DNA from: Komagataeibacter oboediens
Lineage (GTDB): Bacteria > Pseudomonadota > Alphaproteobacteria > Acetobacterales > Acetobacteraceae
DNA: 38,872 nt
Assembly: GCF_003207815.1 (NCBI RefSeq)
Contig: NZ_NKTX01000026.1
Span: 1-38,872, forward strand
Reading direction: 5' to 3'
Below are positions 8,290 through 17,595 of this stretch, one piece after another. Position 1 is the first letter of the stretch; each line of letters opens with the position of its first letter. Below the pieces are notes generated by a model. The model had not been told where the DNA came from, did no database searches, and saw only the letters and a program-made list of their open reading frames with translations. Both the position numbers and the translations under genes were made by a program.

Positions 8290-9633
8290 ATGAAGACATG
8301 GATACGTTGGGGCAGCGCCGGAGTGGTCAGCCTGGCAGTGCTGGGTGCAGCGACATGGGAACTCGTCCTGCGTCCGGAAAGCGCATCCCTTCCCGTGACG
8401 GCAGGAACAGGCCCGCACCCTGAACTGCCGCAGCCCAACCATACCCTGTTTCCGACTGTCAATGTCGCGACGCCCGTGGGCTGGGCAGACGGGCAGACGC
8501 CCGTACCCGCTCAGGGGCTGGCGGTTACGCCCTATGCGAAGGGGCTCGACCATCCCCGATGGCTTTATCGGTTACCCAATGGCGATATTCTGGTGGCCGA
8601 GAGCAATTCGCCCAAAACGGATGTCCAGACACTCAAAAATCGCATTGCGGGGTTCGTGATGGGCAAGGTTGGCGCGGGGAAGGCCAGCCCGAACCGGATC
8701 ATCCTGTTGCGCGACACCAAGGGCGATGGGTCAGCGGATACCCGCACGGTGTTTCTCGACCATCTCTATTCGCCCTTCGGCATGGCGCTGGTGGGGAATG
8801 ATCTCTATGTCGCCAACGCCAATACCATTCTCCGCTTTCCCTATCATGACGGTGACACGCGGATTGATGCGCCAGGCACCAAGGTCACGGATCTGCCAGC
8901 AGGCTACAACCATCACTGGACAAAAAACCTGCTTGCCAGCCCGGATGGCCGTTTCCTGTATGTGACCATCGGGTCCAACAGCAATGTAGCCGATAACGGG
9001 ATGGACGTCGAAGAGGGACGGGCCCGGATCGACCGGCTCGATCTGAGCACGGGAAAGCTGACGCCCTATGCGACGGGGCTGCGCAACCCGAACGGGCTGG
9101 CTTTTGAGCCGGAGAGCGGTGCCCTGTGGGTGGTGGTCAACGAGCGCGATGAAATCGGTAGCGACCTCGTCCCCGACTACATTACCTCGGTCAAGGAAGG
9201 CGCATTCTATGGCTGGCCTTACAGCTATTATGGCCAGCACGTTGACACACGGGTCTCGCCGCAGCGACCGGACCTCGTCGCGCAGGCGATCGCGCCGGAT
9301 TACGCGCTTGGCCCGCATACGGCCTCCCTTGGCATCACCTTCTCTCAGGATGCCACCCAGCTTCCGGACGCCTGGCGCCATGGACTGTTCGTCGCACAGC
9401 ATGGATCGTGGAACCGGCGGCCCAAGAGTGGCTACAAGGTCATCTATGTGCCGTTTGCCGATGGGAAGCCGTCCGGCACGCCGGTTGATGTACTGACGGG
9501 TTTTCTGACAGCCGACGAAGCGCATGTGCATGGTCGACCCGTGGGCCTCACGGTTGACAGGTCGGGCGCATTGCTGGTGGCAGACGATGTGGGCGGTGTC
9601 ATATGGCGTGTGTCCGGTAACGCTGCCGAATGA
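8290..9633 (+). CDS. Sorbosone dehydrogenase family protein (membrane-anchored, PQQ sugar-dehydrogenase type)
   Basis: A 447-aa protein with an N-terminal signal anchor (residues about 5-28) followed by a six-bladed propeller of the glucose/sorbosone dehydrogenase family. Repeated blade motifs are visible: [75 protein letters not shown] and [19 protein letters not shown]. Acetic acid bacteria use such enzymes for incomplete periplasmic oxidation of sugars or aldehydes. The predicted active site faces the periplasm. It follows mdaB closely, which is interesting because both touch the quinone pool, but a functional link is only inferred. Confidence 0.88.
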   Translation: MKTWIRWGSAGVVSLAVLGAATWELVLRPESASLPVTAGTGPHPELPQPNHTLFPTVNVATPVGWADGQTPVPAQGLAVTPYAKGLDHPRWLYRLPNGDILVAESNSPKTDVQTLKNRIAGFVMGKVGAGKASPNRIILLRDTKGDGSADTRTVFLDHLYSPFGMALVGNDLYVANANTILRFPYHDGDTRIDAPGTKVTDLPAGYNHHWTKNLLASPDGRFLYVTIGSNSNVADNGMDVEEGRARIDRLDLSTGKLTPYATGLRNPNGLAFEPESGALWVVVNERDEIGSDLVPDYITSVKEGAFYGWPYSYYGQHVDTRVSPQRPDLVAQAIAPDYALGPHTASLGITFSQDATQLPDAWRHGLFVAQHGSWNRRPKSGYKVIYVPFADGKPSGTPVDVLTGFLTADEAHVHGRPVGLTVDRSGALLVADDVGGVIWRVSGNAAE

Positions 9634-9695
9634 ATGGAGTGCAGACCGGCCGTACCCGGCTCATTTCTTTGGATCGGTTCTGAGATGACCACTAT

Positions 9696-9726
9696 CCTGT
9701 AACGTTCAAGCCCGGTTGAAGGTCAA
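9696..9726 (-). promoter_or_regulatory. MerR-type promoter element with 19-bp spacer
   Basis: On the minus strand, TTGACC (9726-9721) and TACAGG (9701-9696) are separated by exactly 19 bp, and the spacer contains the dyad TTCAACCGGGCTTGAA. A spacer of 19-20 bp with a central dyad is the hallmark of MerR-family-activated promoters. No MerR gene and no minus-strand gene follow directly within the window, so it may be an orphan site, an antisense promoter or chance. A TTGACA is also present on the plus strand at 9735-9740, ahead of the next gene. Confidence 0.35.
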
Positions 9727-9806
9727 TCTGTGGTTTGACATTAAATCTGACTTCAAGGTTAACGGTGTAAGGGCAAACCTACCTGACATCATGGAGGCAG
9801 CCTCAC

Positions 9807-10727
9807 ATGCAGACAATACTGGGCGCAAATGGTCAGATCGCCACGGAACTGGCGCGGACATTGCATCAGCATCATACGAGGGCGTTGCGGCTTGTGAGCC
9901 GCAATCCCCGCAAGGTCAACGAAGACGATACGCTCATCGCGGCGAACCTGCTGGATGCAGGGCAGACGACACAGGCAGTGAAAGGCAGCCGGATCGTCTA
10001 CTTCACGGCCGGGCTGCCCCCTGACAGCAAACTCTGGGAGGAACAGTTTCCCGTCATGCTGAGGAATGCCCTGCAAGCCTGCCGGATGGCGGGGGCCTGC
10101 TTTGCCTATTTCGACAATACCTACATGTATCCGCAGAACAGCCAGATCCAGACGGAGGAAACGCGCTTTGCCCCGGTTGGCCGGAAAGGACGCGTGCGCG
10201 CGGCAATGGCTACCATGGTGCTGCAGGAAATGGCACGCGGAGACATTCCCGTGCTCATTGCCCGCGCACCGGAATTCTATGGTCCGGGAAAAACCCAGAG
10301 CTTCACCAACGCCCTGATCATTGACAGGCTGAAAGCTGGTAAAAGATCCCTGGTTCCTGTCCGTGATGACACCCGCCGGACCCTTATCTGGACGCCGGAT
10401 GCGAGCCGCGCGCTGGCAACGCTGGGCAATACACCGGATGCTTTCGGACAGACCTGGCATCTGCCATGCTGTGATGAGCGGCCGACCTATAAGACATTCG
10501 TTACCATGGCGAGCCGGGTTTTCGGACGAACGCCTTCTTATTCGGTCATCGGAAAATGGCCACTGATCATTGCAGGCATTTTTTCAAAAAAGGTGCGGGA
10601 AATAAAGGAGCTGTTGCCTCGCTACGAGCAGGACAATCTCTTCGACTCAACGAAATTCAAATGTCATTTTCCCGATTTTTCCGTGATGACATATGAAGAG
10701 GGGCTGGAACTGATCAGGAAGGAATAA
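9807..10727 (+). CDS. NAD(P)-binding epimerase/NmrA-like protein
   Basis: A 306-aa Rossmann-fold protein. The N-terminus MQTILGANGQIATELARTLH is an atypical dinucleotide-binding loop (GANGQI) as in NmrA/extended-SDR proteins. It is followed by KGSRIVYFTAG, FDNTYMYPQNS and ARAPEFYGPG, all features of NAD-dependent epimerase/dehydratase relatives. The usual YxxxK is not evident, so catalysis or a sensor role is open. The start is firm: GGAGG lies nine bases before the ATG. It stands downstream of the sorbosone dehydrogenase after 170 bp containing promoter-like elements. Confidence 0.85.
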   Translation: MQTILGANGQIATELARTLHQHHTRALRLVSRNPRKVNEDDTLIAANLLDAGQTTQAVKGSRIVYFTAGLPPDSKLWEEQFPVMLRNALQACRMAGACFAYFDNTYMYPQNSQIQTEETRFAPVGRKGRVRAAMATMVLQEMARGDIPVLIARAPEFYGPGKTQSFTNALIIDRLKAGKRSLVPVRDDTRRTLIWTPDASRALATLGNTPDAFGQTWHLPCCDERPTYKTFVTMASRVFGRTPSYSVIGKWPLIIAGIFSKKVREIKELLPRYEQDNLFDSTKFKCHFPDFSVMTYEEGLELIRKE

Positions 10728-10862
10728 AGAGGTTGATAGCGCTTCATATATCTCGTTCTTAACAAGTCCACTATGGCAAGGCAGTTGATTCCTGTGACCG
10801 ATGTGCAAAAACACATATCGACAGCCGCTTAACCTCAACCATGATGGGAGAAAACTGCCCAG

Positions 10863-11462
10863 ATGTATTACGGCAAGAATGCCTTTTCGCTGCTCCTACG
10901 CTACACGCTTGCCCACGAGATTGAGGAATGGGGCTGGGAGATCGGGGACCATACGTATGGCGCCAAGGGTTCTCCCATCATCATAGAGGCCGAATATGCC
11001 GGCCTGAAGATCGGGAAATACTGCTCGATTGCCCGCGAAGTGCTGATGATCCTGGGCAACCACCGCACGGACACGATCACCACCTACCCGTTCAAGAACC
11101 AGTGCAATTTCTGGCCCGAAGCAGCTGACGCATCCGATGACCATTCCACCAAGGGGGATATCGTCATCGGCAATGATGTCTGGATCGGCGCGCGGGCCAA
11201 CATCATGTCAGGTGTAACCATCGGGTCTGGCGCGATCATTGCCACGGCGGCGGTGGTGACCAGGGACGTGCCGCCTTACGCCATCGTCGGCGGCAATCCG
11301 ACCCGGGTTATCAGATACCGCTTCCCCGAGAGAACCATCGAGCGGCTGCTCGCACTGGCATGGTGGGACTGGCCAGAGGAGGTCATACGGGCTCGGATGC
11401 CGCTCCTGATGAGCGATAATATCGAGGGATTCCTGAGTGCATATGAAGGTGTTCCAGCGTAG
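10863..11462 (+). CDS. CatB-related O-acetyltransferase
   Basis: A 199-aa hexapeptide-repeat (left-handed beta-helix) acyltransferase of the xenobiotic/CatB group. The catalytic His is in GNHRTDTITTYPF (His67), followed by hexapeptide coils DIVIGNDVWIGARANIMSGV, TIGSGAIIATAAVV and the exit sequence IVGGNPTRVIRYRF. Relatives acetylate chloramphenicol, streptogramins or sugars with acetyl-CoA; the substrate here is unknown. The protein is trimeric and cytoplasmic by family knowledge. A GGGAG ribosome-binding site lies upstream of the ATG. Confidence 0.93.
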   Translation: MYYGKNAFSLLLRYTLAHEIEEWGWEIGDHTYGAKGSPIIIEAEYAGLKIGKYCSIAREVLMILGNHRTDTITTYPFKNQCNFWPEAADASDDHSTKGDIVIGNDVWIGARANIMSGVTIGSGAIIATAAVVTRDVPPYAIVGGNPTRVIRYRFPERTIERLLALAWWDWPEEVIRARMPLLMSDNIEGFLSAYEGVPA

Positions 11463-11792
11463 CGCCTTCATCCCCTTCCAATAGCTTGATAGCATTGCGC
11501 CATGGGAAACGCTGAATGCCCGCCCCAATTTGTTCCTATCTGAGCTCATGTCTGAACCCGCTCATTCATGCTGGTTCATGCCAAATTGGCCGGTTTAGGG
11601 CCGAATAAGGTAAAACAAACGGATCAGCACCATATGTGTGCCTACGTAATCCCACCTGTTACCCGCGTGTTTGCAGCCAGCCGACAGTAGCATCTGTACG
11701 CCATTGCAATACGATACGGTCTCGTCTATGCAAGCCATAACGGCTGCGTCGTGCCGCTGGATTCAGGACATGACTGAGGGTGATCGGTATCC
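11463..11792. other. Intergenic region upstream of the RND operon
   Basis: This 330-bp region has no convincing gene. Short frames here lack protein-like composition. It contains the dyad site at 11712-11724 and a GAGGG stretch shortly before the first ATG of the adaptor gene, so it probably holds the efflux operon promoter. Confidence 0.6.
11712..11724. promoter_or_regulatory. Candidate TetR operator upstream of RND operon
   Basis: CGATACGGTCTCG is a 13-bp pseudo-palindrome about 70 bp before the adaptor ATG. A related site, CGAGACGGTACCG on the minus strand, occurs at 18570-18582 upstream of the TetR gene and the small membrane-protein gene; 10 of 13 bases agree. A shared site flanking both ends of the efflux locus would fit control by the linked TetR protein. 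Confidence 0.35.
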
Positions 11793-13013
11793 ATGCAAAC
11801 CAGACATACTGGCAATGAAAGCGTGGGCCATGCCCAGCCTCCATCTTTCCTGGCTACCATTCTTCATCCGATCCTGCACAGGGAAGGCAGCCTCCCGCCG
11901 GGCCAATATCCCGCGCCCGCCGTGGAAAAACCGCGTAGCGCTCCGGGCCTGATCCTGCTCTGCCTGCTGCTTCTGCTTTCAGCCTGCCACAAGAAGGTGG
12001 CAGTGGAGGAAGTCCGCCCCGTCCGATCCGTCATTGTGGACCCGACGCCTGACACGAACGGCGAGGTGGTGACGGGACAGGTCTCCGCCCATCAGTCCAT
12101 CAACCTCGCCTTCCGCCTGCCCGGCAAGGTGGTGGAACGTTCCGTGTCCGCAGGCAGCGTCGTGCGTGCGGGGGACGTGCTGGCGCGGCTGGATGACACG
12201 GTGCCACAGCAGACGCTGCGCACGGCGCTGGCGGAAAACGCCACGGCAAAAGCGGCGCTGGAACAGGCTGCCCCCCTGAAGCAGCGGGCCGCAGCCCTGC
12301 TGCCGGTGGAGGCCATTTCACGCAACGATTATGACGACGCGGTGCGCCGCTACAAAACCGCGCAGGACCAGGTGCAGGCGACACAGGCGCAGGTACGCGT
12401 GGCGCAGGAACAGCTTGGCTACACCCGCCTGATGGCGCCCGAGGACGGCATCGTGACCGACCGGCTGGTGGAAGCAGGCGAGGTGGTGGCCGCAGGCCAG
12501 CCCGTCCTGCGCATGGCGGCGGGTGGCGGGCTGGACGGGCAGTTCGACATGCCCGAAGCCCTGGCGCAGTCCCGTCTGACCGTGGGCATGACCATGAAGG
12601 TGTGCCTGGACGCAGCGCCTGCTACCTGCGCACCCGCCGCGATCTATGAAATCGCGCCCGATACCGATCCGCTGACCCGCACCTATCATACCAAGGCGCT
12701 ACTGCGCGCCACGCGGGACATGATGCCGTTGGGCGCGGTGGTGACGGGGCATCTGTCCATATCATCAGCGCCAACCGTCCATCTGCCGCCCGCCGCCCTT
12801 GCCACACAGGACGGCAAACCTGCGGTCTGGATCGTGGCCCCCGACACGCTGCGCGTCTCCCAGCGCCCCGTCACCATTGCCCGTTATGCCACCGATGACG
12901 TGGTGATCGCATCCGGCCTGCACGCCGGGGACAGGGTAGTGACGGCAGGCGTGCAGGCGCTGTATCCGCAAGAAAAGGTCAGCCTGCTGGATGAAGCCGA
13001 TGTCCGTCCCTGA
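11793..13013 (+). CDS. RND efflux periplasmic adaptor (membrane fusion lipoprotein)
   Basis: This encodes the membrane-fusion subunit of a tripartite RND pump. A lipoprotein signal GLILLCLLLLLSAC gives a lipid-anchored Cys, followed by a barrel-sandwich segment (INLAFRLPGKVVERSVSAGS with VVRAGDVLARLD), a coiled-coil hairpin rich in Ala/Gln and the matching half LGYTRLMAPEDGIVTDRLVE. The C-terminus has the membrane-proximal domain (DRVVTAGVQALYPQEKV). The start is uncertain: from the ATG at 11793 there are 43 extra residues before the signal core, whereas a GTG at 11922 would place the lipobox in the normal position but has no clear ribosome-binding site. It overlaps the permease gene by 23 bp. 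Confidence 0.9.
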   Translation: MQTRHTGNESVGHAQPPSFLATILHPILHREGSLPPGQYPAPAVEKPRSAPGLILLCLLLLLSACHKKVAVEEVRPVRSVIVDPTPDTNGEVVTGQVSAHQSINLAFRLPGKVVERSVSAGSVVRAGDVLARLDDTVPQQTLRTALAENATAKAALEQAAPLKQRAAALLPVEAISRNDYDDAVRRYKTAQDQVQATQAQVRVAQEQLGYTRLMAPEDGIVTDRLVEAGEVVAAGQPVLRMAAGGGLDGQFDMPEALAQSRLTVGMTMKVCLDAAPATCAPAAIYEIAPDTDPLTRTYHTKALLRATRDMMPLGAVVTGHLSISSAPTVHLPPAALATQDGKPAVWIVAPDTLRVSQRPVTIARYATDDVVIASGLHAGDRVVTAGVQALYPQEKVSLLDEADVRP

Positions 13014-16000
13014 GCCACGCGCGCCGGGGGGCATAAACCTGTCCGACTGGTCCATCCGCCACCGTGCGCTGGTCCTGTTCTTCATGATCCTGATCGGCGT
13101 GGCCGGCATCCAGTCCTACTTCAGACTGGGCCGGAATGAAGACCCGCCCTTTACCGTCAAGACCATGGTGGTGGAGGCGTTCCTGCCCGGTGCGTCGGTG
13201 GAGGAAACCACCCACCAGCTGACCGAACGCATCGAGAAGAAACTGCAGGAAACGCCTGACCTCGATTACGTCAAGAGCTATACGCTTGCGGGCAAGACCA
13301 CGATTTTCGTCAACCTGCTCTCGGGCGCGCTCAAGGCTGAAGTGCCGGATATCTGGTATCAGGTGCGCAAGAAGGTGGGCGACATCAAGGCCCAGTTGCC
13401 ACAGGGCACGGTCGGCCCGTTCTTTGATGACGAGTTCGGCGATACCTACGGCATCATTTACGGCTTTACTGCTGATGGCTTTTCCCATCGGGACCTGCGT
13501 GACTATGTCGAGACGGTGCGCGACGAACTGCTGCATGTGCCCGATGTCGCCAAGATCGACACGCTGGGCGCGCAGGATGAGAAAATCTATGTCGATTTCT
13601 CCACCCACCACCTGGCCCGGTTGGGCATAAACGGGGCCACGATTGCAGCGGCCCTGCTGGCGCAGAACGCCACGGTGCCATCGGGCGTGATCGATACCGG
13701 GCGCGAGCAGATACAGGTCCAGCCCACCGGGCAGTTCGGCTCGGTGCAGGACATTGCCAATGTCACGGTCTATGCCGGCAGCCGCAAGATCCGGCTGGGG
13801 GACATCGCCACCATCACCCGCACCTATTCCGATCCGCCGCAGACCATGTTCCGCGTGGGCGGGCAGGATGCGATCGGGCTGGCCCTGTCCATGCGCAGCG
13901 GTGGCAACGTGCTGGAACTGGAAAAGAACATCACGGCGAAAATGGCCGAACTGCATTCCCGCATGCCCATCGGGATCGAGGCGCATCTGGTCGCCAACCA
14001 GCCCAAGGTGGTGCATGACGCGGTGGGGGACTTTACCGAGGCCCTGTTCGAGGCCATCGTCATCGTGCTGGGCATAAGCTTCCTCAGCCTTGGGGCGCGC
14101 GCGGGCACGGTGGTGGCGTTCTGCATTCCCTTCGTGCTGGCGGTGGTGTTCGTGTGCATGAAGCTGTTCGGCATCGACCTGCAGCGCGTCTCGCTCGGCG
14201 CGCTGATCATCGCCCTCGGTCTGCTGGTCGATGACGCCATGATTACAGTGGAAAGCATGGTCAGCAAGCTGGAGGAAGGCTGGACCCTGACCCGGGCCGC
14301 GACCTATGCCTATGTCTCGACCGCCTTTCCCATGCTGACCGGAACCCTTGTGACCGTGGCGGGATTCATCCCGGTCGGGTTCGCGAAAAGTGTGGCGGGA
14401 GAGTATACGTTCTCGCTGTTCGCCGTGGTGGGCATGGCGCTGATTGCGTCGTGGTTTGTCGCCGTGCTGGTCGCCCCGCTGGTGGGGGTGACCATCCTGA
14501 AGCAGCGCCCGGCGACAACGCCCCATGCCCCACCAGAGGGGCGGCTGCTGCGCGTGTTCAGCCGGGCGCTACTGTTCACCATGCGCAGCCCGCGTGCGAC
14601 CGTGCTGGCCAGCCTTGCCGCACTGGTCGTGGCCATTGCGCTGTCCCCACTGGTGCCCCGGCAGTTCTTCCCTGCATCCGACCGGCCGGAACTGCTGGTT
14701 GACCTGTCGCTACGGCAGGGTGCATCGATCAGGGCGACGGCGGATGTCTCGCGCCGGCTGGACGCCCTCCTGCGCAATGATCCCGATATTGACCACTGGA
14801 GTTCCTATGTCGGGCGCGGGGCCGTGCGCTTCTACCTGTCGCTCAATGAACAGTTGCCCAACGACTTCTTTACCCAGACCGTCATTGTGGCCAAAAGTGC
14901 CGTGGCACGTGATCGCCTGCGCAAGCGGCTGGATGGTGCACTGAGCCGCGACATGCCCGACGTGGTGCATGGGCTGTTCCCGCTGGAACTGGGGCCGCCG
15001 GTGGGCTGGCCGGTGCAGTACCGCGTAACGGGCCGCGACCCGGACCGGGTGTGGCATTACGCGCATGACGTGGCGAAGATCATGGCCGACAGCAACCAGT
15101 TGCACATGGTCAATTTCGACTGGGGCGATCCCGCGCGCAAGCTGAAGATCGACGTGCGGCAGGATGAAGCGCATCGTCTGGGCCTGTCATCGGGGGCGAT
15201 TGCGCTGGCCATCAATTCGGCGGTGACCGGGCTTACGGCGACGCAGGTCCGTGACAGCATCTATCTGGTCGATGTCGTTCTGCGCGCCAACCATGCCCAG
15301 CGCCTGTCGATCGAGGATCTGCGCAACCTTGATATCCGCCTGCCCAATGACCAGACGGTGCCGCTTTCCACCGTAGCCAGCGTCTCCTATGTCGAGGATT
15401 ATCCCCTGATCTGGCGGCGCGACCGGCTGCCGACCCTGACCATACAGGCCCAGCTCCGTGACGGGGTGCAGGCGGATACCGCCGTGGCAACACTGGCCCC
15501 GAAAATCGCGGCCTTCAACGCGGGCCTGCCATCGGGCTACCATGTCGCGGTGGGTGGCACGGTGGAGGAAAGTGCCAAATCCCAGAAATCCGTCATTGCC
15601 GTCGTGCCACTCATGGTCCTGGTCATGCTGGGCGTGCTGATGATCCAGTTGCAGGACTTCAGGCGTCTGGCGCTGGTCATCAGTGTTGCTCCCTTCGGCC
15701 TGATCGGGGTGGTGGGCGCGCTGTTCCTGACCCAGCACCCGATGGGGTTCATCGCCATGCTGGGACTGGTGGCGCTGATTGGCATGATCATCCGCAACTC
15801 GGTCATTCTGGTGCACCAGATCCAGATCGAGAAGGATCTGGGGCAGTCCGAATGGGATGCAGTGATGAATGCCGCCAGGATCCGCTTCCGGCCCATCATG
15901 CTGACCGCTGTCGCCGCCATCCTTGGCATGCTGCCCATTGCGTCCAGCGTGTTCTGGGGCCCGATGGCCGATGTCATCATGGGCGGGCTTGCCGTAGCCA

Positions 16001-16095
16001 CGGTGCTGACGCTGATCTTCCTGCCTTCGCTGTACGTGCTGTGGTTCAGGGTGAAGGAAACGCCATCGCCGCAGGTTGAGGGAGCCACAAGATGA
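12991..16095 (+). CDS. RND efflux transporter permease subunit
   Basis: A 1034-aa inner-membrane pump of the RND superfamily (AcrB-like fold). It starts with a cytoplasmic segment and TM1 (ALVLFFMILIGVAGIQSYF), has two large periplasmic loops and two blocks of membrane helices. The proton-relay acids are present in LGLLVDDAMITVESM on TM4. The phrase FRLGRNEDPPFTVKTM marks the subgroup typically annotated as hydrophobe/amphiphile efflux. Energy comes from the proton gradient; drugs, solvents or bile-type compounds are plausible substrates. It overlaps the adaptor gene (23 bp) and the outer-membrane factor (4 bp), so the three form one translationally coupled operon. An ATG at 13000 is an alternative start. 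Confidence 0.96.
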   Translation: MKPMSVPEPRAPGGINLSDWSIRHRALVLFFMILIGVAGIQSYFRLGRNEDPPFTVKTMVVEAFLPGASVEETTHQLTERIEKKLQETPDLDYVKSYTLAGKTTIFVNLLSGALKAEVPDIWYQVRKKVGDIKAQLPQGTVGPFFDDEFGDTYGIIYGFTADGFSHRDLRDYVETVRDELLHVPDVAKIDTLGAQDEKIYVDFSTHHLARLGINGATIAAALLAQNATVPSGVIDTGREQIQVQPTGQFGSVQDIANVTVYAGSRKIRLGDIATITRTYSDPPQTMFRVGGQDAIGLALSMRSGGNVLELEKNITAKMAELHSRMPIGIEAHLVANQPKVVHDAVGDFTEALFEAIVIVLGISFLSLGARAGTVVAFCIPFVLAVVFVCMKLFGIDLQRVSLGALIIALGLLVDDAMITVESMVSKLEEGWTLTRAATYAYVSTAFPMLTGTLVTVAGFIPVGFAKSVAGEYTFSLFAVVGMALIASWFVAVLVAPLVGVTILKQRPATTPHAPPEGRLLRVFSRALLFTMRSPRATVLASLAALVVAIALSPLVPRQFFPASDRPELLVDLSLRQGASIRATADVSRRLDALLRNDPDIDHWSSYVGRGAVRFYLSLNEQLPNDFFTQTVIVAKSAVARDRLRKRLDGALSRDMPDVVHGLFPLELGPPVGWPVQYRVTGRDPDRVWHYAHDVAKIMADSNQLHMVNFDWGDPARKLKIDVRQDEAHRLGLSSGAIALAINSAVTGLTATQVRDSIYLVDVVLRANHAQRLSIEDLRNLDIRLPNDQTVPLSTVASVSYVEDYPLIWRRDRLPTLTIQAQLRDGVQADTAVATLAPKIAAFNAGLPSGYHVAVGGTVEESAKSQKSVIAVVPLMVLVMLGVLMIQLQDFRRLALVISVAPFGLIGVVGALFLTQHPMGFIAMLGLVALIGMIIRNSVILVHQIQIEKDLGQSEWDAVMNAARIRFRPIMLTAVAAILGMLPIASSVFWGPMADVIMGGLAVATVLTLIFLPSLYVLWFRVKETPSPQVEGATR

Positions 16096-17513
16096 AACGC
16101 ATCCCGATCCTCCTGCTGCCCGCGCTGCTGGCGGGCTGCGCGTGGCTGGCGCCGACCTATCACCGGCCACAGATGCCCATGCCCGATAAATGGGGCACGC
16201 AGCAGGCCGCCATCGTACCAGATGGCGGCGAATGGTGGCGCAGCTATGGTGATCCGGTGCTGGACGCGCTGGTGGCGGAAGGGCTGAAAAACAATGATGA
16301 TCTTGCGCTGGCCGGGTCAAAGCTGCAGCAGGCGCGGGCACAGTATAAATATGCCTTCGCCAACCAGTTGCCCTCCATCTCGGTGGCAGGCGCAGATGCC
16401 ATGGGCCGCCTGCACCTGAAGGATGAACTGCCGGTTGCGCACAAGATGAGCAACCTTGGCTTCGTGGGTGGCATGCTGAATTACGAAGCCGATTTCTGGG
16501 GCAAGAACGCGAGCCTGAGCAAGGCGGCCAAGGCAGGCGTGAAAGCGGCGGGTTACGGGCATGAGGCCGCCCTGCTGTCCATCGCAGCCGCCACCGCCAA
16601 GCTGTATTTCAGCCTGCGCGCGCTAGACCGGCAACGCGAGATCCTGCAACAGACCATCGAGACCCAGACAGCGCTCCTTGCCTTGGTGCAGCGCCAGCAT
16701 GAGGTGGGCGCGGTGGACGCGCTGGTAATGCAGAACGTGACCGAGCAGCGCGACGCGGCACAGGCCGCCCTGCCGGATGTGGAGGACCAGCGCGGCAAGG
16801 CGGAAAGTGCTCTGGCCGTCATGCTGGGCCGCGCGCCCCAGCAGATCATCGAACAGGCGATGGAGCGCGGCAAAAACATTGACCAACTGACCATTCCCAT
16901 CCCGATCCCGCCCGAAATCCCGTCCACCCTGCTCGAACGCAGGCCCGACATCGCCATGCATGAGCAGACGCTGATCGCCAGCAACTTCAATATCGGCTTT
17001 GCGCGCGCGGCCTATTTCCCCACAATCTCGCTGGCCAGCCTGGCGGGGGTGAACAACATTGATATCGACAATCTGTATCGCGCCACCACGCGGTCATGGA
17101 CGCTGGCGGCCTCCATGGCGGCTCCGGTGATGGATTTTGGCCGCACGGCCAGCGGCGTCAAACTGGCGCGGGCCGAGAAAAACGAGCAGGTCATCCTGTA
17201 TAAACAGAGCATCCGCACGGCGTTCAAGGAGGTGCATGACGCCCTGCTGGAACAGAATAACGCCCACGCGCGCGAACAGGGCGATGGGGACAAGGAAACG
17301 GCGGCCGAAAAAACCGTGGAACTGACGCAGTTGCGACTGGAACATGGCTATGCCAGCAGGCTGGACGTGCTGTCCGCTCAGGTGCTGGCCCAGCAGGCGG
17401 AACAGGCGCATACGACTGCGCTCCTGTCCAGCCTTGATGCATCGGTTGATATGTACAGGGCGATCGGGGGCGGATTTGACACCAAGGCCCCACAGGACAG
17501 GAAACGGAAATAA
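16092..17513 (+). CDS. RND efflux outer-membrane factor lipoprotein (NodT family)
   Basis: A 473-aa TolC-like outer-membrane channel protein. The lipoprotein signal MKRIPILLLPALLAGC is followed by the family opening APTYHRP and EWWRSYGDPVLDALVAEGL. Two related halves carry the long periplasmic helices; LLERRPDIAMHEQTLIASNF and GFARAAYFPTISL are the standard OMF motifs. It shares the ATGA overlap with the permease stop codon, which shows coupling. It completes the tripartite pump by giving the exit duct through the outer membrane. Confidence 0.95.
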   Translation: MKRIPILLLPALLAGCAWLAPTYHRPQMPMPDKWGTQQAAIVPDGGEWWRSYGDPVLDALVAEGLKNNDDLALAGSKLQQARAQYKYAFANQLPSISVAGADAMGRLHLKDELPVAHKMSNLGFVGGMLNYEADFWGKNASLSKAAKAGVKAAGYGHEAALLSIAAATAKLYFSLRALDRQREILQQTIETQTALLALVQRQHEVGAVDALVMQNVTEQRDAAQAALPDVEDQRGKAESALAVMLGRAPQQIIEQAMERGKNIDQLTIPIPIPPEIPSTLLERRPDIAMHEQTLIASNFNIGFARAAYFPTISLASLAGVNNIDIDNLYRATTRSWTLAASMAAPVMDFGRTASGVKLARAEKNEQVILYKQSIRTAFKEVHDALLEQNNAHAREQGDGDKETAAEKTVELTQLRLEHGYASRLDVLSAQVLAQQAEQAHTTALLSSLDASVDMYRAIGGGFDTKAPQDRKRK

Positions 17514-17595
17514 CCGCAGACAGGAAAGCGGTCTGTTTGCAAACGGGAATGGATCAGGCCGCCTTACACCTCGTAAAATCTTACTTTGCGGTAGA

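Noticed and set aside
12979-14526. 515-codon open frame on the minus strand
   Set aside because: It is antisense to the RND permease; His/Gln/Arg-rich composition is what GC-rich coding DNA gives when read in a shadow frame.
15187-16341. 384-codon minus-strand frame
   Set aside because: Antisense shadow of the RND permease and outer-membrane factor genes, with no domain resemblance.
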